From assembly GCF_900018785.1 (NCBI RefSeq), contig NZ_FCOY01000006.1:1178001-1242000 (forward strand): 64,000 bases of DNA, given 5' to 3'. The translations under genes and the position numbers were made by a program. This DNA is from Xanthomonas massiliensis (GTDB lineage Bacteria; Pseudomonadota; Gammaproteobacteria; Xanthomonadales; Xanthomonadaceae). Shown here one piece after another: positions 56,803 to 64,000 of the stretch (positions within the stretch are counted from its first letter, which is position 1; each line of letters starts with the position of its first letter). The notes under the pieces are model-generated. The model was not told where the DNA came from, did no database searches, and saw only the letters and a list, made by a program, of their open reading frames with translations.

Positions 56803-57282
56803 ATGTGCAAGCGTATCGCCCCGCTGCTCGTGCTGCTCGCGGCCCTCGCGCTGCTCGGTGCCTGCAGCACCGGACGGATCAAGCGCGTGTCCGAGCCGGC
56901 CGCCGGCATCCAGCAGCTGAGCGTGCTCGCCGACGGCAGCTGGTCGGTGGACCTGCGCCTGCAGAACTACAGCAGCATCCCGATGCGCTTCGACGACGTG
57001 GCGCTGCAGGTGTCCGTGGACGACCAGGCGGCCGGTACGCTGCAGGCCCGTCCAGCCATCTCCATCGGCCCCGAGTCGGCCGACGTGGTCACCGTGGCGC
57101 TGGTGCCCTCGCCCGATGCACGCCTGGTCGTCGCCGACGCGCTGTCCGCCGGGCGGCCGCTGAACTACCGCCTGCAGGGCCGGATCACGGCCACGCCCGA
57201 GGACAAGAAGGCGCGCGGCTTCGACCTGGACAGCCGCAACACCCTCAATCCGGCGCCCGGGCTGGCCGGCGTCCTGCGCTGA
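56803..57282 (+). CDS. LEA14/WHy-domain lipoprotein
   Basis: A 159-aa protein with a lipoprotein signal (lipobox LGAC, Cys at about residue 18). The single LEA type 2 / WHy domain is visible in WSVDLRLQNYSSIPMRFDDVALQVSVDDQAAG (read as separate parts) and the ending LNYRLQGRITATPED. Such lipoproteins are common in xanthomonads near this acyl-CoA dehydrogenase. Related plant proteins are linked to desiccation, though a bacterial role is not known. It is 52 nt upstream of the dehydrogenase gene. Confidence 0.8.
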   Translation: MCKRIAPLLVLLAALALLGACSTGRIKRVSEPAAGIQQLSVLADGSWSVDLRLQNYSSIPMRFDDVALQVSVDDQAAGTLQARPAISIGPESADVVTVALVPSPDARLVVADALSAGRPLNYRLQGRITATPEDKKARGFDLDSRNTLNPAPGLAGVLR

Positions 57283-57334
57283 CCCGTCCGCCGCCCCGCC
57301 TCCACCTTCCATACCGACCCACGGAACCCCTCGC

Positions 57335-59125
57335 ATGAGCAGCTATTCCGCCCCGTTGAACGACATCCGCTTCGTCCTGCACGACGTGCTGAAGGCCGAT
57401 CGCCTGTTCGCCGACATCGGCTTCGCCGATGCGACCGCCGACATCATCGACGCCGTGCTGGAGGAAGCCGGCCGCTTCACCGCCAGCGTACTGTCGCCGC
57501 TGAACGCGATCGGCGACGAAGTCGGCTGCACGCTGGACAAGGAGACCGGCGAGGTCACCACCGCGCCCGGCTTCAAGCAGGCCTATGCGCAGTACGTGGA
57601 GGGCGGCTGGACCGGCCTGACCGCGGCGCCGGAGTTCGGCGGCCAGGACATGCCGGAGACGCTGGGCATGGCGGTGGCCGAGATGACCAACGCCTCCAAC
57701 CTGGCCTGGAGCCTGTTCCCGCTGCTCTCCCACGGCGCGGTCGAGGCGCTCAAGCACTACGGCGAGGACTGGCAGAAGGAGGTCTTCCTCAAGCCGCTGG
57801 TGGCCGGCAACTGGACCGGCACCATGTGCCTGACCGAACCGCACGCCGGCACCGACCTTGGCTTGCTGAAGACCCGCGCCGAGCCCGACGCCGACGGCAG
57901 CTACTCGATCACCGGCACCAAGATCTTCATCACCGCCGGCGAGCACGACCTGGCCGAGAACATCGTCCACCTGGTGCTGGCCAAGCTGCCCGACGCGCCT
58001 GCCGGCCCGAAGGGCATCTCGCTGTTCGTCACGCCCAAGTACAAGGTCGCCCGCGACGGCAGCATCGGCGAGCGCAACGCGCTGCGCTGCGGCGCGCTGG
58101 AGCACAAGATGGGCATCCACGGCTCGTCCACCTGCGTGATGAACTTCGACGGCGCCCAGGGCTACCTCGTCGGCCAGCCGCACAAGGGCCTGCAGGCGAT
58201 GTTCGTGATGATGAACTCCGCGCGCCTGGGCGTGGGCGTGCAGGGCTTGGCGCAGTCCGAGCGCGCCTACCAGAACGCCCTGCACTACGCCCGCGAGCGG
58301 CTGCAGTCGCGCGCGCCGAAGGGCCCGCAGCTGCCGGACAAGCCGGCCGACCCGATCCTGGCCCAGCCCGACGTGCGCCGCATGCTGCTCACCATCAAGT
58401 CGCTGACCGAGGGCGGCCGCATGCTGGCCCTGCACGCCTACACCGAGCTGGACAAGGCCCAGCACGCCGACGGCGAGCAGGCCCGGGCGGAGGCCGACAC
58501 GCTGGTCAGCTTCCTCACGCCGATCACCAAGGCGTGCCTGACCGAATGGAGCATCGAGAACACCTACAACGCCCAGCAGTGCTTCGGCGGCCACGGCTAC
58601 ATCGTCGAGCACGGCATGGAACAGCTGGCCCGCGATGCCCGCATCACCACGCTGTACGAAGGCACCACCGGCATCCAGGCGCTGGACCTGATGGGCCGCA
58701 AGACCGCCGCCAGCAAGGGCGCCGGCCTGAAGCTGTTCCTGGGCCTGGTCGAATCCTTCGTCAAGGAACACGCCGGCGATGCCGAACTGGCCGAGTTCGT
58801 CGGCCCGCTGCAGGCCAAGGCCGCCGAATGGGCCAGGCTGACCCAGGCCGTGCTCGAGCGCGCCGCCGCCAATCCCGAGGAAATCGGCGCGGCCAGCTAC
58901 GACTACCTGTTCTATTCCGGCTATGTCGCGCTGGCCTACTGGTGGGCACGTGCGGTGGCGACCGCGAAGGCATCCTCGCAGGACGCGGACTTCAAACAGG
59001 CCAAGCTGGAAACCGCCCGCTTCTACTACGCCCGCGTCCTGCCGCGCACCCTGGCCCACGCCGCCTGCATCGAGGCCGGTGCCGAGCCGCTGATGGCGAT
59101 GGCGGATCCGCGTTTCGGGGCCTGA
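57335..59125 (+). CDS. Acyl-CoA dehydrogenase with C-terminal extension (DmdC-like)
   Basis: A 596-aa flavoenzyme of the long acyl-CoA dehydrogenase class. It has CLTEPHAGTDLGLL (FAD contact, about residues 165-178), ITAGEHDLAENIVHLVL, HKMGIHGSSTCVM, the NAQQCFGGHGYIVEHG segment and the catalytic Glu in LYEGTTGIQALDLMGRK (about 448-464). The extra C-terminal 120 residues are typical of the 3-methylmercaptopropionyl-CoA dehydrogenase-like group. The exact acyl-CoA is not predictable. Start MSSYSAPLNDIRFVL matches family members. Confidence 0.93.
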   Translation: MSSYSAPLNDIRFVLHDVLKADRLFADIGFADATADIIDAVLEEAGRFTASVLSPLNAIGDEVGCTLDKETGEVTTAPGFKQAYAQYVEGGWTGLTAAPEFGGQDMPETLGMAVAEMTNASNLAWSLFPLLSHGAVEALKHYGEDWQKEVFLKPLVAGNWTGTMCLTEPHAGTDLGLLKTRAEPDADGSYSITGTKIFITAGEHDLAENIVHLVLAKLPDAPAGPKGISLFVTPKYKVARDGSIGERNALRCGALEHKMGIHGSSTCVMNFDGAQGYLVGQPHKGLQAMFVMMNSARLGVGVQGLAQSERAYQNALHYARERLQSRAPKGPQLPDKPADPILAQPDVRRMLLTIKSLTEGGRMLALHAYTELDKAQHADGEQARAEADTLVSFLTPITKACLTEWSIENTYNAQQCFGGHGYIVEHGMEQLARDARITTLYEGTTGIQALDLMGRKTAASKGAGLKLFLGLVESFVKEHAGDAELAEFVGPLQAKAAEWARLTQAVLERAAANPEEIGAASYDYLFYSGYVALAYWWARAVATAKASSQDADFKQAKLETARFYYARVLPRTLAHAACIEAGAEPLMAMADPRFGA

Positions 59126-59150
59126 CCCGCGCTTTTCCCGAAGTCACCGG

Positions 59151-59180
59151 ACGGGCCGCGCAAGCGGCCCGTTCCTTTTC
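59151..59180 (+). terminator. Intrinsic terminator after acyl-CoA dehydrogenase
   Basis: 9-bp stem ACGGGCCGC / GCGGCCCGT with loop GCAA, then TCCTTTTCC. It is 25 nt beyond the stop. Confidence 0.85.
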
Positions 59181-59229
59181 CGTTTCCCCTTTTCCGTTTC
59201 CCCTTTTCCATTTCCCCTTTTCCGTTTTG
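59176..59229. repeat. 14-bp pyrimidine-rich tandem repeat
   Basis: Unit TTTTCCGTTTCCCC occurs at 59176, 59190 and 59204 (one A/G change in the third) with a partial fourth at 59218. It runs directly out of the terminator tail. The other strand is all purine, so the tract could form unusual DNA structure. Confidence 0.8.
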
Positions 59230-59658
59230 CGCTGCTTTCCCACGACGGTTTCCGCTCTCCCCTTCCACCCGCCCCCTTTTCCCGCCTTTCACGTGCCACT
59301 GCGGCGCACGACCGCCGATCGCGCCTCCGGGTCGTTGTACCCGGATCCACGCCCCAGGGTCCCTGGCCGGTCACGGGAGCGGGATCCGAGGCTGGCTTCC
59401 GATCCGGCCGCAGGTGCGGCAAGCCGGCCAGGCGGAACGGAAAGGTCCCGGAGCGCTTCCCGTTTCGACGACGCCTGGCCCCCGTCCTCGGGGTGGCGCG
59501 CAGGATATCGGCACCGCCCGGCCGGCCGCGCTCTCGCCACGCAGGCCTGCGGACCGACGGGCGGCATGTCCGCACACGCACGACACCGCCTGCCTTCGCG
59601 GTTTTGCCTTCGCCTGGCCGCCGCCCCCCGGCCCTTCCGTCGCCAGGACCTTGCAACC
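59230..59658. other. Non-coding stretch upstream of adapter-like sequence
   Basis: No gene recognised. It runs from the tandem repeat to the adapter remnant; its link to what follows is uncertain. Confidence 0.5.
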
Positions 59659-59691
59659 CTGTCTCTTATACACCTCCGACGCTGCCGACGA
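59659..59691. other. Sequencing-adapter remnant (Nextera/Tn5 transposase type)
   Basis: The sequence opens CTGTCTCTTATACAC, which is the first 15 of 19 bases of the Tn5 mosaic end. It continues CTCC where the standard has ATCT (two changes), and ends GACGCTGCCGACGA, all 14 bases of the Nextera read-1 adapter part. A chance match of 31 of 33 positions is not credible. In frame it reads LYTSDAADE and SYTPPTLPT, peptides known from adapter-contaminated databases. The flanks may be joined falsely here. Confidence 0.95.
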
Positions 59692-59795
59692 ATCCGGCTG
59701 CCCGCCGGCGCCCGCGGCAATTGCAAGTCGCCGCCCCCCCCCCCGGCCAGGCACATACACAAACCGTCACCAATCGGGTATAAGCTGTTTTCCCG
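59692..59795. other. Short non-coding segment after the adapter
   Basis: Contains a run of ten or more C bases (about 59733-59744) and a possible -10 TATAAG at 59779-59784 in front of the HNH gene. Sequence quality is doubtful because of the adapter. Confidence 0.4.
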
Positions 59796-60449
59796 ATGGA
59801 GACAGACACTTGCACCCGTAGTCTGATCGCTCCCGGAGCCACGGTTTCTCCGGCGCTTGCAGCGTCGCCTTCTTCTTCCCCGTTCCCGGTCCGCCTGTTG
59901 TCGCTCGACGCCCACGGCCGGGTACTCGACTGGATCAACTGGCAGGACGCCGCCTGCCTGTATGCGCGCGATGCGGTCGCCTGGACGCTGGGCGATCCCT
60001 GCCTGCGCGTGCACGGCGGCCACAGCCGTGCCAGCGGCGCGCAGAGCGTGCTGGAGCTGCATCCGATCATCGCCGCGCGCGGCCAGGCCCATTCCCGCGC
60101 GATCGATCCCACGCCCTGCCTCAGCAACACCGCGCTGTTCGCCCGCGATGCCCAGCTGTGCCTGTACTGCGGGCAGCAGTTCAGCCGTCCGCACCTGACC
60201 CGCGACCACGTCATGCCGCTGTCCAAGGGCGGGCTGGACGTGTGGGAGAACGTGGTCACCGCCTGCGTGGCCTGCAATTCGCGCAAGGCCGACCGTACCC
60301 CGCAGCAGGCCCACATGCCGTTGCTGGCGGTGCCCTACCGGCCGAGCTGGATCGAGCACCTGATCCTGTGCAACCGCAACATCCTCGCCGACCAGATGGC
60401 ATTCCTGCGCTCGCAGCTGCCGCGCAAGCCGCGTCGTTCGCCCCTCTGA
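59796..60449 (+). CDS. HNH endonuclease
   Basis: A 217-aa nuclease of the HNH class. A zinc knuckle (Cys122-x2-Cys125 in LCLYCGQQ, and Cys157-x2-Cys160 in ACVACNSRK) frames the catalytic His138 in [12 protein letters not shown] and the Asn152 in WENVV. The N-terminal part (about 30-75) has [19 protein letters not shown], also seen in stand-alone HNH proteins of proteobacteria. There is no partner methylase or phage gene nearby. The first 30 residues are low-complexity, and the start sits 105 nt after the adapter remnant, so the start is uncertain. Confidence 0.85.
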   Translation: METDTCTRSLIAPGATVSPALAASPSSSPFPVRLLSLDAHGRVLDWINWQDAACLYARDAVAWTLGDPCLRVHGGHSRASGAQSVLELHPIIAARGQAHSRAIDPTPCLSNTALFARDAQLCLYCGQQFSRPHLTRDHVMPLSKGGLDVWENVVTACVACNSRKADRTPQQAHMPLLAVPYRPSWIEHLILCNRNILADQMAFLRSQLPRKPRRSPL

Positions 60450-60762
60450 CGCCGCCCCGGGGCGCCTTGCCCGGCATGGCCGGGCCGGCAGGCCTGAACT
60501 TCGAGGGGCTGGCCGATTCCCAGCGCACCGCGGCGAGACCGGCCCCCGACGCCTGCCCGGTCGGCGTCCCGGGAGGTGCCCCGCCCTGCGATGCCACCGC
60601 CGCGCCCCTGCCGATGCATGCATGCACCGATGGAAGGCCCGGATCCAGGCCGGACCGGCTTGCGCAGCCACCGCGCGATCGGCCGGGAACCTGAACGGCT
60701 TGCTTGCCCCACCCCCGGCCGGGACCGACAATTGCATTTCATTGCCCGCCTTGGCCCGCCGA
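60450..60762. other. Non-coding stretch upstream of dxs
   Basis: About 310 nt with no recognised gene or RNA. It presumably carries the dxs promoter; an ATTGCATTTCATTG segment lies just before the start. Confidence 0.5.
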
Positions 60763-62673
60763 ATGATCGATCCCGCCCGCTATCCGTTCCTGTCGCAGAT
60801 CCAGACCCCGCAGGATCTGCGGAAGTTCGGCGAGGCCGACCTGGAAGCCATCGCGGCCGAATTGCGCGCCTACCTGATCGAATCGGTCGGCAAGAGCGGC
60901 GGCCACTTCGCCGCCGGCCTGGGCGTGATCGAGCTGACCGTCGCCCTGCACTATCTGTTCCAGACCCCGCGCGACCAGTTGGTCTGGGACGTGGGCCACC
61001 AGACCTACCCGCACAAGATCCTTACCGGCCGCCGCGACACCATCCATACCGTCAAGCAGAAGGACGGCGTGGCGCCGTTTCCCAAGCGCGAGGAAAGCGA
61101 GTACGACGCCTTCGGCGTCGGCCACTCCTCTACCTCGATCTCGGCCGCGCTGGGCATGGCCGTCGCCCTGCAGCGCGCCGGCGACGACCGCAAGGTGGTG
61201 GCGGTGATCGGCGACGGCGCGATGACCGCCGGGATGGCCTACGAGGCGCTCAACCATGCCGGCGGCATGCATCCGGAACCGAACCTGCTGGTCGTGCTCA
61301 ACGACAACCGCATGTCCATCTCCGAGGCGGTGGGCGGCCTGACCAAGATGCTCGGGCGCATGTCCGGCAGCCGCACGCTCAATGCGCTGCGCGAGGGCGG
61401 CAAGAAGATCCTCGGCGACAAGAAGCGCAATCCCACCGCGCGCTTCGTCAAGCGCTGGGAGGAACAGTGGAAGGGCATGTTCGTGCCGTCCTCGCTGTTC
61501 GAGCAGATGGGCTTCCACTACACCGGCCCGATCGACGGCCACGACCTGCCCGCGCTGCTCGGCGCGCTTAAGACGCTCAAGGGCCTGAAGGGCCCGCAGC
61601 TGCTGCACGTGATCACCACCAAGGGCAAGGGCTACGAGCTGGCCGAAGGCGACCAGATCGGCTACCACGCGGTCGGCCCGTTCGATCCGGACAAGGGCCT
61701 GATGCCCAAGCCCGGGGCGAAGAAACCCACCTACACCGACGTGTTCGGCGACTGGCTGTGCGACATGGCCGCGGTCGAGCCGCGGTTGATGGGCATCACC
61801 CCGGCCATGCGCGAGGGCTCGGGCCTGGTGCGCTTCAGCAAGGAATATCCGGAGCGCTACTTCGACGTGGCCATCGCCGAACAGCACGCGGTGACGCTGG
61901 CGGCGGGCATGGCGACCCAGGGCGCCAAGCCGGTGGTGGCGATCTACTCCACGTTCCTGCAGCGCGCCTACGACCAGCTGGTGCACGACGTGGCGATCCA
62001 GGGCCTGGACGTGCTGTTCGCGATCGACCGCGGCGGCGTGGTCGGCCCGGACGGCGCCACCCATGCCGGCAACCTGGACCTGAGCTTCCTGCGCTGCGTA
62101 CCCGGCATGGTGGTGATGGCCCCGGCCGACGAGGCCGAATGCCGGCAGCTGCTGACCACCGGCTTGCGCTGGCAGGGCCCGGCGGCGGTGCGCTATCCGC
62201 GCGGCACCGGCCCCGGGATCGACGCCGGCACGTCGCTGGACGCGTTGCCGGTCGGCAAGGCCGAGCTGCGCCGGCCCGGCCAGCGCATCGCCCTGCTCGC
62301 CTTCGGCGCGCCGCTGGCGGCCGCCGAGCAGGTCGGCCGCGAGCTCGGCCTGACCGTGGTCAACATGCGCTTCGTCAAGCCGCTGGACCGGGACCTGGTG
62401 CTGGAACTGGCCGGGACCCACGAGGGCTTCGTCACGCTCGAGGACAACGTGGTCGCCGGCGGTGCAGGCTCGGCCGTGTCCGAGCTGCTCGACGCCGAGG
62501 GCATCACCCTGCCGGTCCTACACCTGGGCCTGCCCGACGCTTTCCAGCACCACGCCAGCCGCGAGGACCTGCTGGCCGAGGCCGGGCTCGACGCGCCCGG
62601 CATCCGCCGCGCCGTGCTCGGGCGCTGGCCGCATCTCGGCACCGCCGCGCCGGTGCGCAGCGCGGCCGGCTGA
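60763..62673 (+). CDS. dxs: 1-deoxy-D-xylulose-5-phosphate synthase
   Basis: A 636-aa thiamine-diphosphate enzyme that condenses pyruvate and glyceraldehyde 3-phosphate, the first step of the MEP isoprenoid pathway. The ThDP motif is [18 protein letters not shown] to LNDNRMSIS (GDG...N, about residues 151-190). The substrate-site His is in [10 protein letters not shown], and the cofactor-activating Glu in [15 protein letters not shown]. The C-terminal domain starts near [15 protein letters not shown]. The ATG at 60763 ([10 protein letters not shown]) is the family start. Confidence 0.96.
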   Translation: MIDPARYPFLSQIQTPQDLRKFGEADLEAIAAELRAYLIESVGKSGGHFAAGLGVIELTVALHYLFQTPRDQLVWDVGHQTYPHKILTGRRDTIHTVKQKDGVAPFPKREESEYDAFGVGHSSTSISAALGMAVALQRAGDDRKVVAVIGDGAMTAGMAYEALNHAGGMHPEPNLLVVLNDNRMSISEAVGGLTKMLGRMSGSRTLNALREGGKKILGDKKRNPTARFVKRWEEQWKGMFVPSSLFEQMGFHYTGPIDGHDLPALLGALKTLKGLKGPQLLHVITTKGKGYELAEGDQIGYHAVGPFDPDKGLMPKPGAKKPTYTDVFGDWLCDMAAVEPRLMGITPAMREGSGLVRFSKEYPERYFDVAIAEQHAVTLAAGMATQGAKPVVAIYSTFLQRAYDQLVHDVAIQGLDVLFAIDRGGVVGPDGATHAGNLDLSFLRCVPGMVVMAPADEAECRQLLTTGLRWQGPAAVRYPRGTGPGIDAGTSLDALPVGKAELRRPGQRIALLAFGAPLAAAEQVGRELGLTVVNMRFVKPLDRDLVLELAGTHEGFVTLEDNVVAGGAGSAVSELLDAEGITLPVLHLGLPDAFQHHASREDLLAEAGLDAPGIRRAVLGRWPHLGTAAPVRSAAG

Positions 62674-63106
62674 GGAACCGGCCGGGTCGGGCCGGGGCGA
62701 CTGTCGCGCAAGACTCTCGCCCCTCCAGGCAAACGCCGTGGACCGGGCTTGCCTGCCCGGGTCCGGCGAGGCCGACTGCCGGCGCGGCGGTACGGCGGGA
62801 CCGGCCGACCGGTGGATGTCGTGATCCTTCCGAGTGGAAGGCCATGCCGGCCGCATGGCCACATCGGGTTGACGGCACCGGACACGCCGGGAAGCACCGC
62901 CATGCCGGCTCAGGACGGTCGGTGGCGACTGCCGGGATCGGGCGCCCGCTCACCGCCGCTCATCCTGCCGGCATCTTCCCGTCGCCAGGTCACGCATGGC
63001 ACGGCCCAACGCTTCGAGCACGACGGCATCGGACGCATGCGCCGCGACCAGGCAAGCCCGAGCCTTCTTTTCTACGGCGATCGGGTGCTCGCCTGCCTGC
63101 TGGCGC
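62674..63106. other. Non-coding stretch between convergent genes
   Basis: About 430 nt between dxs and the cupin gene. A weak hairpin (GGGGCGA at 62695 and TCGCCCC at 62718) and a perfect 8-bp hairpin GGCCATGC / GCATGGCC (62840-62860) were seen. No gene is supported. Confidence 0.55.
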
Positions 63107-63577
63107 TCACGTCCGGTCCGGCACGTCCAACGCACGCAAGCGCGTCGCCACGGGGTCATCGGCATCGAGCAGCTCGAAACCTTCCCAGACGAAGCCCGGC
63201 GCCACCGTGCACACCACCCGCGTGTAGTCGCCCAGCGTACGTGCCGACTGCCACGCCCCGGCGGGCACCACCGCCGTCGCCCGGCCATCGCGTGCCGACG
63301 CCAGGCGGATGGTCTCGGACTCGCCGCTCGTCTCGTCGAAGATGCGCAGTTCCAGCGGCGCCCCTTCCTGCCAGTGCCAGCTCTCGTCGGCATCGACCCT
63401 GTGCCACTGGCTGCCATGACCGGCTTCCAGCAGGAACTCGATCGCGGTCATCGCCGGACGGACGTGGCCGCCATGCACCACCTCCACGGCGGAGGCATGG
63501 ATGCGCCGGTAGTGCCCGCCCTCGGGATGCGGCGACAAGGCCAGCGTGCGGACCAGTTCCTCGACGCGTGGATGCAT
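63107..63577 (-). CDS. DUF985-family cupin protein
   Basis: A 156-aa cupin-fold protein. The start VEELVRTLALSPHPEGGHYRRIH and the metal-site motif GSQWHRVDADESWHWQEGAPLELRI match DUF985. Family members are of unknown role, although some resemble sugar epimerase-like folds. The ATG at 63577 (MHPRVEE) is chosen since the sequence upstream is a terminator and tRNA. It is 27 nt downstream of the tRNA-Pro terminator on the same strand. Confidence 0.85.
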   Translation of the reverse strand: MHPRVEELVRTLALSPHPEGGHYRRIHASAVEVVHGGHVRPAMTAIEFLLEAGHGSQWHRVDADESWHWQEGAPLELRIFDETSGESETIRLASARDGRATAVVPAGAWQSARTLGDYTRVVCTVAPGFVWEGFELLDADDPVATRLRALDVPDRT

Positions 63578-63603
63578 GCTTCCTCCGGCGGCCGGACATG
63601 GAA

Positions 63604-63625
63604 AAGCCCGCCTTGCGGCGGGCTT
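63604..63625 (-). terminator. Intrinsic terminator of tRNA-Pro
   Basis: 9-bp stem AAGCCCGCC / GGCGGGCTT with loop GCAA on the minus strand, followed by TTCC. It is 8 nt beyond the tRNA. Confidence 0.85.
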
Positions 63626-63633
63626 CCAGGATT

Positions 63634-63710
63634 TGGTCGGGGTAGCCGGATTCGAACCGACGACCACTTGTCCCCCAGACAAGTGCGCTACCAGGCTGCG
63701 CTATACCCCG
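63634..63710 (-). tRNA. tRNA-Pro (GGG)
   Basis: 77 nt with encoded CCA. Acceptor stem CGGGGTA / TACCCCG, D-arm with GCGCAGCCTGGTAGCGC, anticodon loop CTGGGGG (anticodon GGG) and T-loop GGTTCGAATCC are all intact. Confidence 0.97.
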
Positions 63711-63785
63711 AAAGGTCCCGCCTCGGCGGACGAACGATTATACCGGGTTTGCCGCGTCGTTTCCTAGCCGCCGGACCGGCGATGC

Positions 63786-63828
63786 GCCGGATTCGAACCG
63801 ACGATCGCTTGTCCCCCAGGCAAGTGCG
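63786..63828 (-). pseudogene. Degenerate partial copy of tRNA-Pro
   Basis: 43 nt covering the T-arm and anticodon arm match the intact gene (63645-63687) with only 3 differences, one of which breaks the anticodon stem. The acceptor and D-arms are lost. Sequence just beyond (63837-63898) is also a diverged copy of the region behind the intact tRNA (63716-63775), so the tract is an old tandem duplication of about 130 bp. Confidence 0.85.
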
Positions 63829-63898
63829 TCACGCGATCCCGCCCCGGCGGGCGCATGCGCGTGTACCGGATTTGCCGCGTCGCATCCTGGCGGCCGGA

Positions 63899-64000
63899 TC
63901 AGCGCCGCAGCAGTTGCAGCACTTCCTCCAGTTCCATCCGCACCTGGCGGATGATCTGGTTGCTCAGCGCCGCTTCCTGCTTGCCGTCCTCGCCTTCCAG
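63899..64000 (-). CDS. C-terminus of a probable MerR-family regulator (partial)
   Basis: The last 33 codons of a gene cut off by the window edge, ending with QEAALSNQIIRQVRMELEEV then LQLLRR. A helical C-terminus of this kind next to tRNA-Pro fits the MerR-type regulator that follows ihfA in xanthomonads. This is from memory and position, not from motifs, because the HTH lies outside the window. Confidence 0.5.
   Translation of the reverse strand: MEGEDGKQEAALSNQIIRQVRMELEEVLQLLRR

Noticed and set aside
59414..59821. Small plus-strand frame reading through the adapter region
   Set aside because: Its middle is translated adapter sequence, so it is an artefact.
63776..63899. Copies around tRNA-Pro as attachment sites of an integrated element
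   Set aside because: The partial copy is on the 5' side of the tRNA, the repeated segment includes leader sequence, the copies are adjacent, and no integrase is present.

Overview
The window is a very GC-rich bacterial chromosome segment that reads as ordinary core genome of a Xanthomonadaceae-type gammaproteobacterium (Lysobacter / Luteimonas / Pseudoxanthomonas / Stenotrophomonas relatives). This assignment is inference. It rests on the long NAD-dependent glutamate dehydrogenase next to NAD kinase, the queA-tgt-yajC-secD-secF run, a tRNA-Phe and tRNA-Pro of gammaproteobacterial type, a MerR-like C-terminus beside tRNA-Pro, and an Oar-like TonB receptor carrying an STN domain. No phage, insertion sequence, plasmid function or CRISPR array was seen.

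Layout. 0.2-9.5 kb: DUF2939 protein, metallo-beta-lactamase-fold hydrolase, then on the minus strand a gdh / nadK / 5'-nucleotidase / SpeE-like block. 9.6-14.7 kb: a TetR-adaptor-RND efflux operon with a palindromic operator over its own -10, ended by a terminator. 14.77-15.32 kb: five tandem repeats of about 105 bp. 15.8-22.0 kb (minus): queA, flavin reductase, tgt, yajC, secD, secF. 22.4-28.2 kb: Lrp regulator divergent from a class III aminotransferase, a secreted Tyr-rich protein, upp, a PsiF protein, IclR plus HbpS/GlcG-like protein. 28.2-32.9 kb: LysR divergent from a secreted GDSL hydrolase, an Old Yellow Enzyme and an MFS exporter. 33.4-40.9 kb: ggt, ferredoxin, a lipoprotein, coaD, putA divergent from an Lrp regulator, rsmD. 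41.1-46.0 kb: htpG, ftsY, mutY, yggX. 46-48 kb: small lipoproteins, tRNA-Phe and a 70-aa protein.

48.3-56.6 kb (minus) is the most distinctive locus. It holds a TonB-dependent receptor with a signalling domain, an ECF sigma factor, a FecR anti-sigma factor, an exported amidohydrolase fused to a CIA30-like domain, and an exported AbgB-family M20 amidase. They look like one co-transcribed, substrate-sensing uptake and degradation system for an amide-linked compound.

56.8-64 kb: LEA14-like lipoprotein, acyl-CoA dehydrogenase, HNH nuclease, dxs, a DUF985 cupin, tRNA-Pro with a degenerate partial copy beside it, and the C-terminus of a probable MerR regulator cut by the window edge. Between the acyl-CoA dehydrogenase and the HNH gene, at 59659-59691, lies a near-exact copy of a Tn5/Nextera sequencing-adapter sequence. 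It is almost certainly not biological, and the assembly there should not be trusted.
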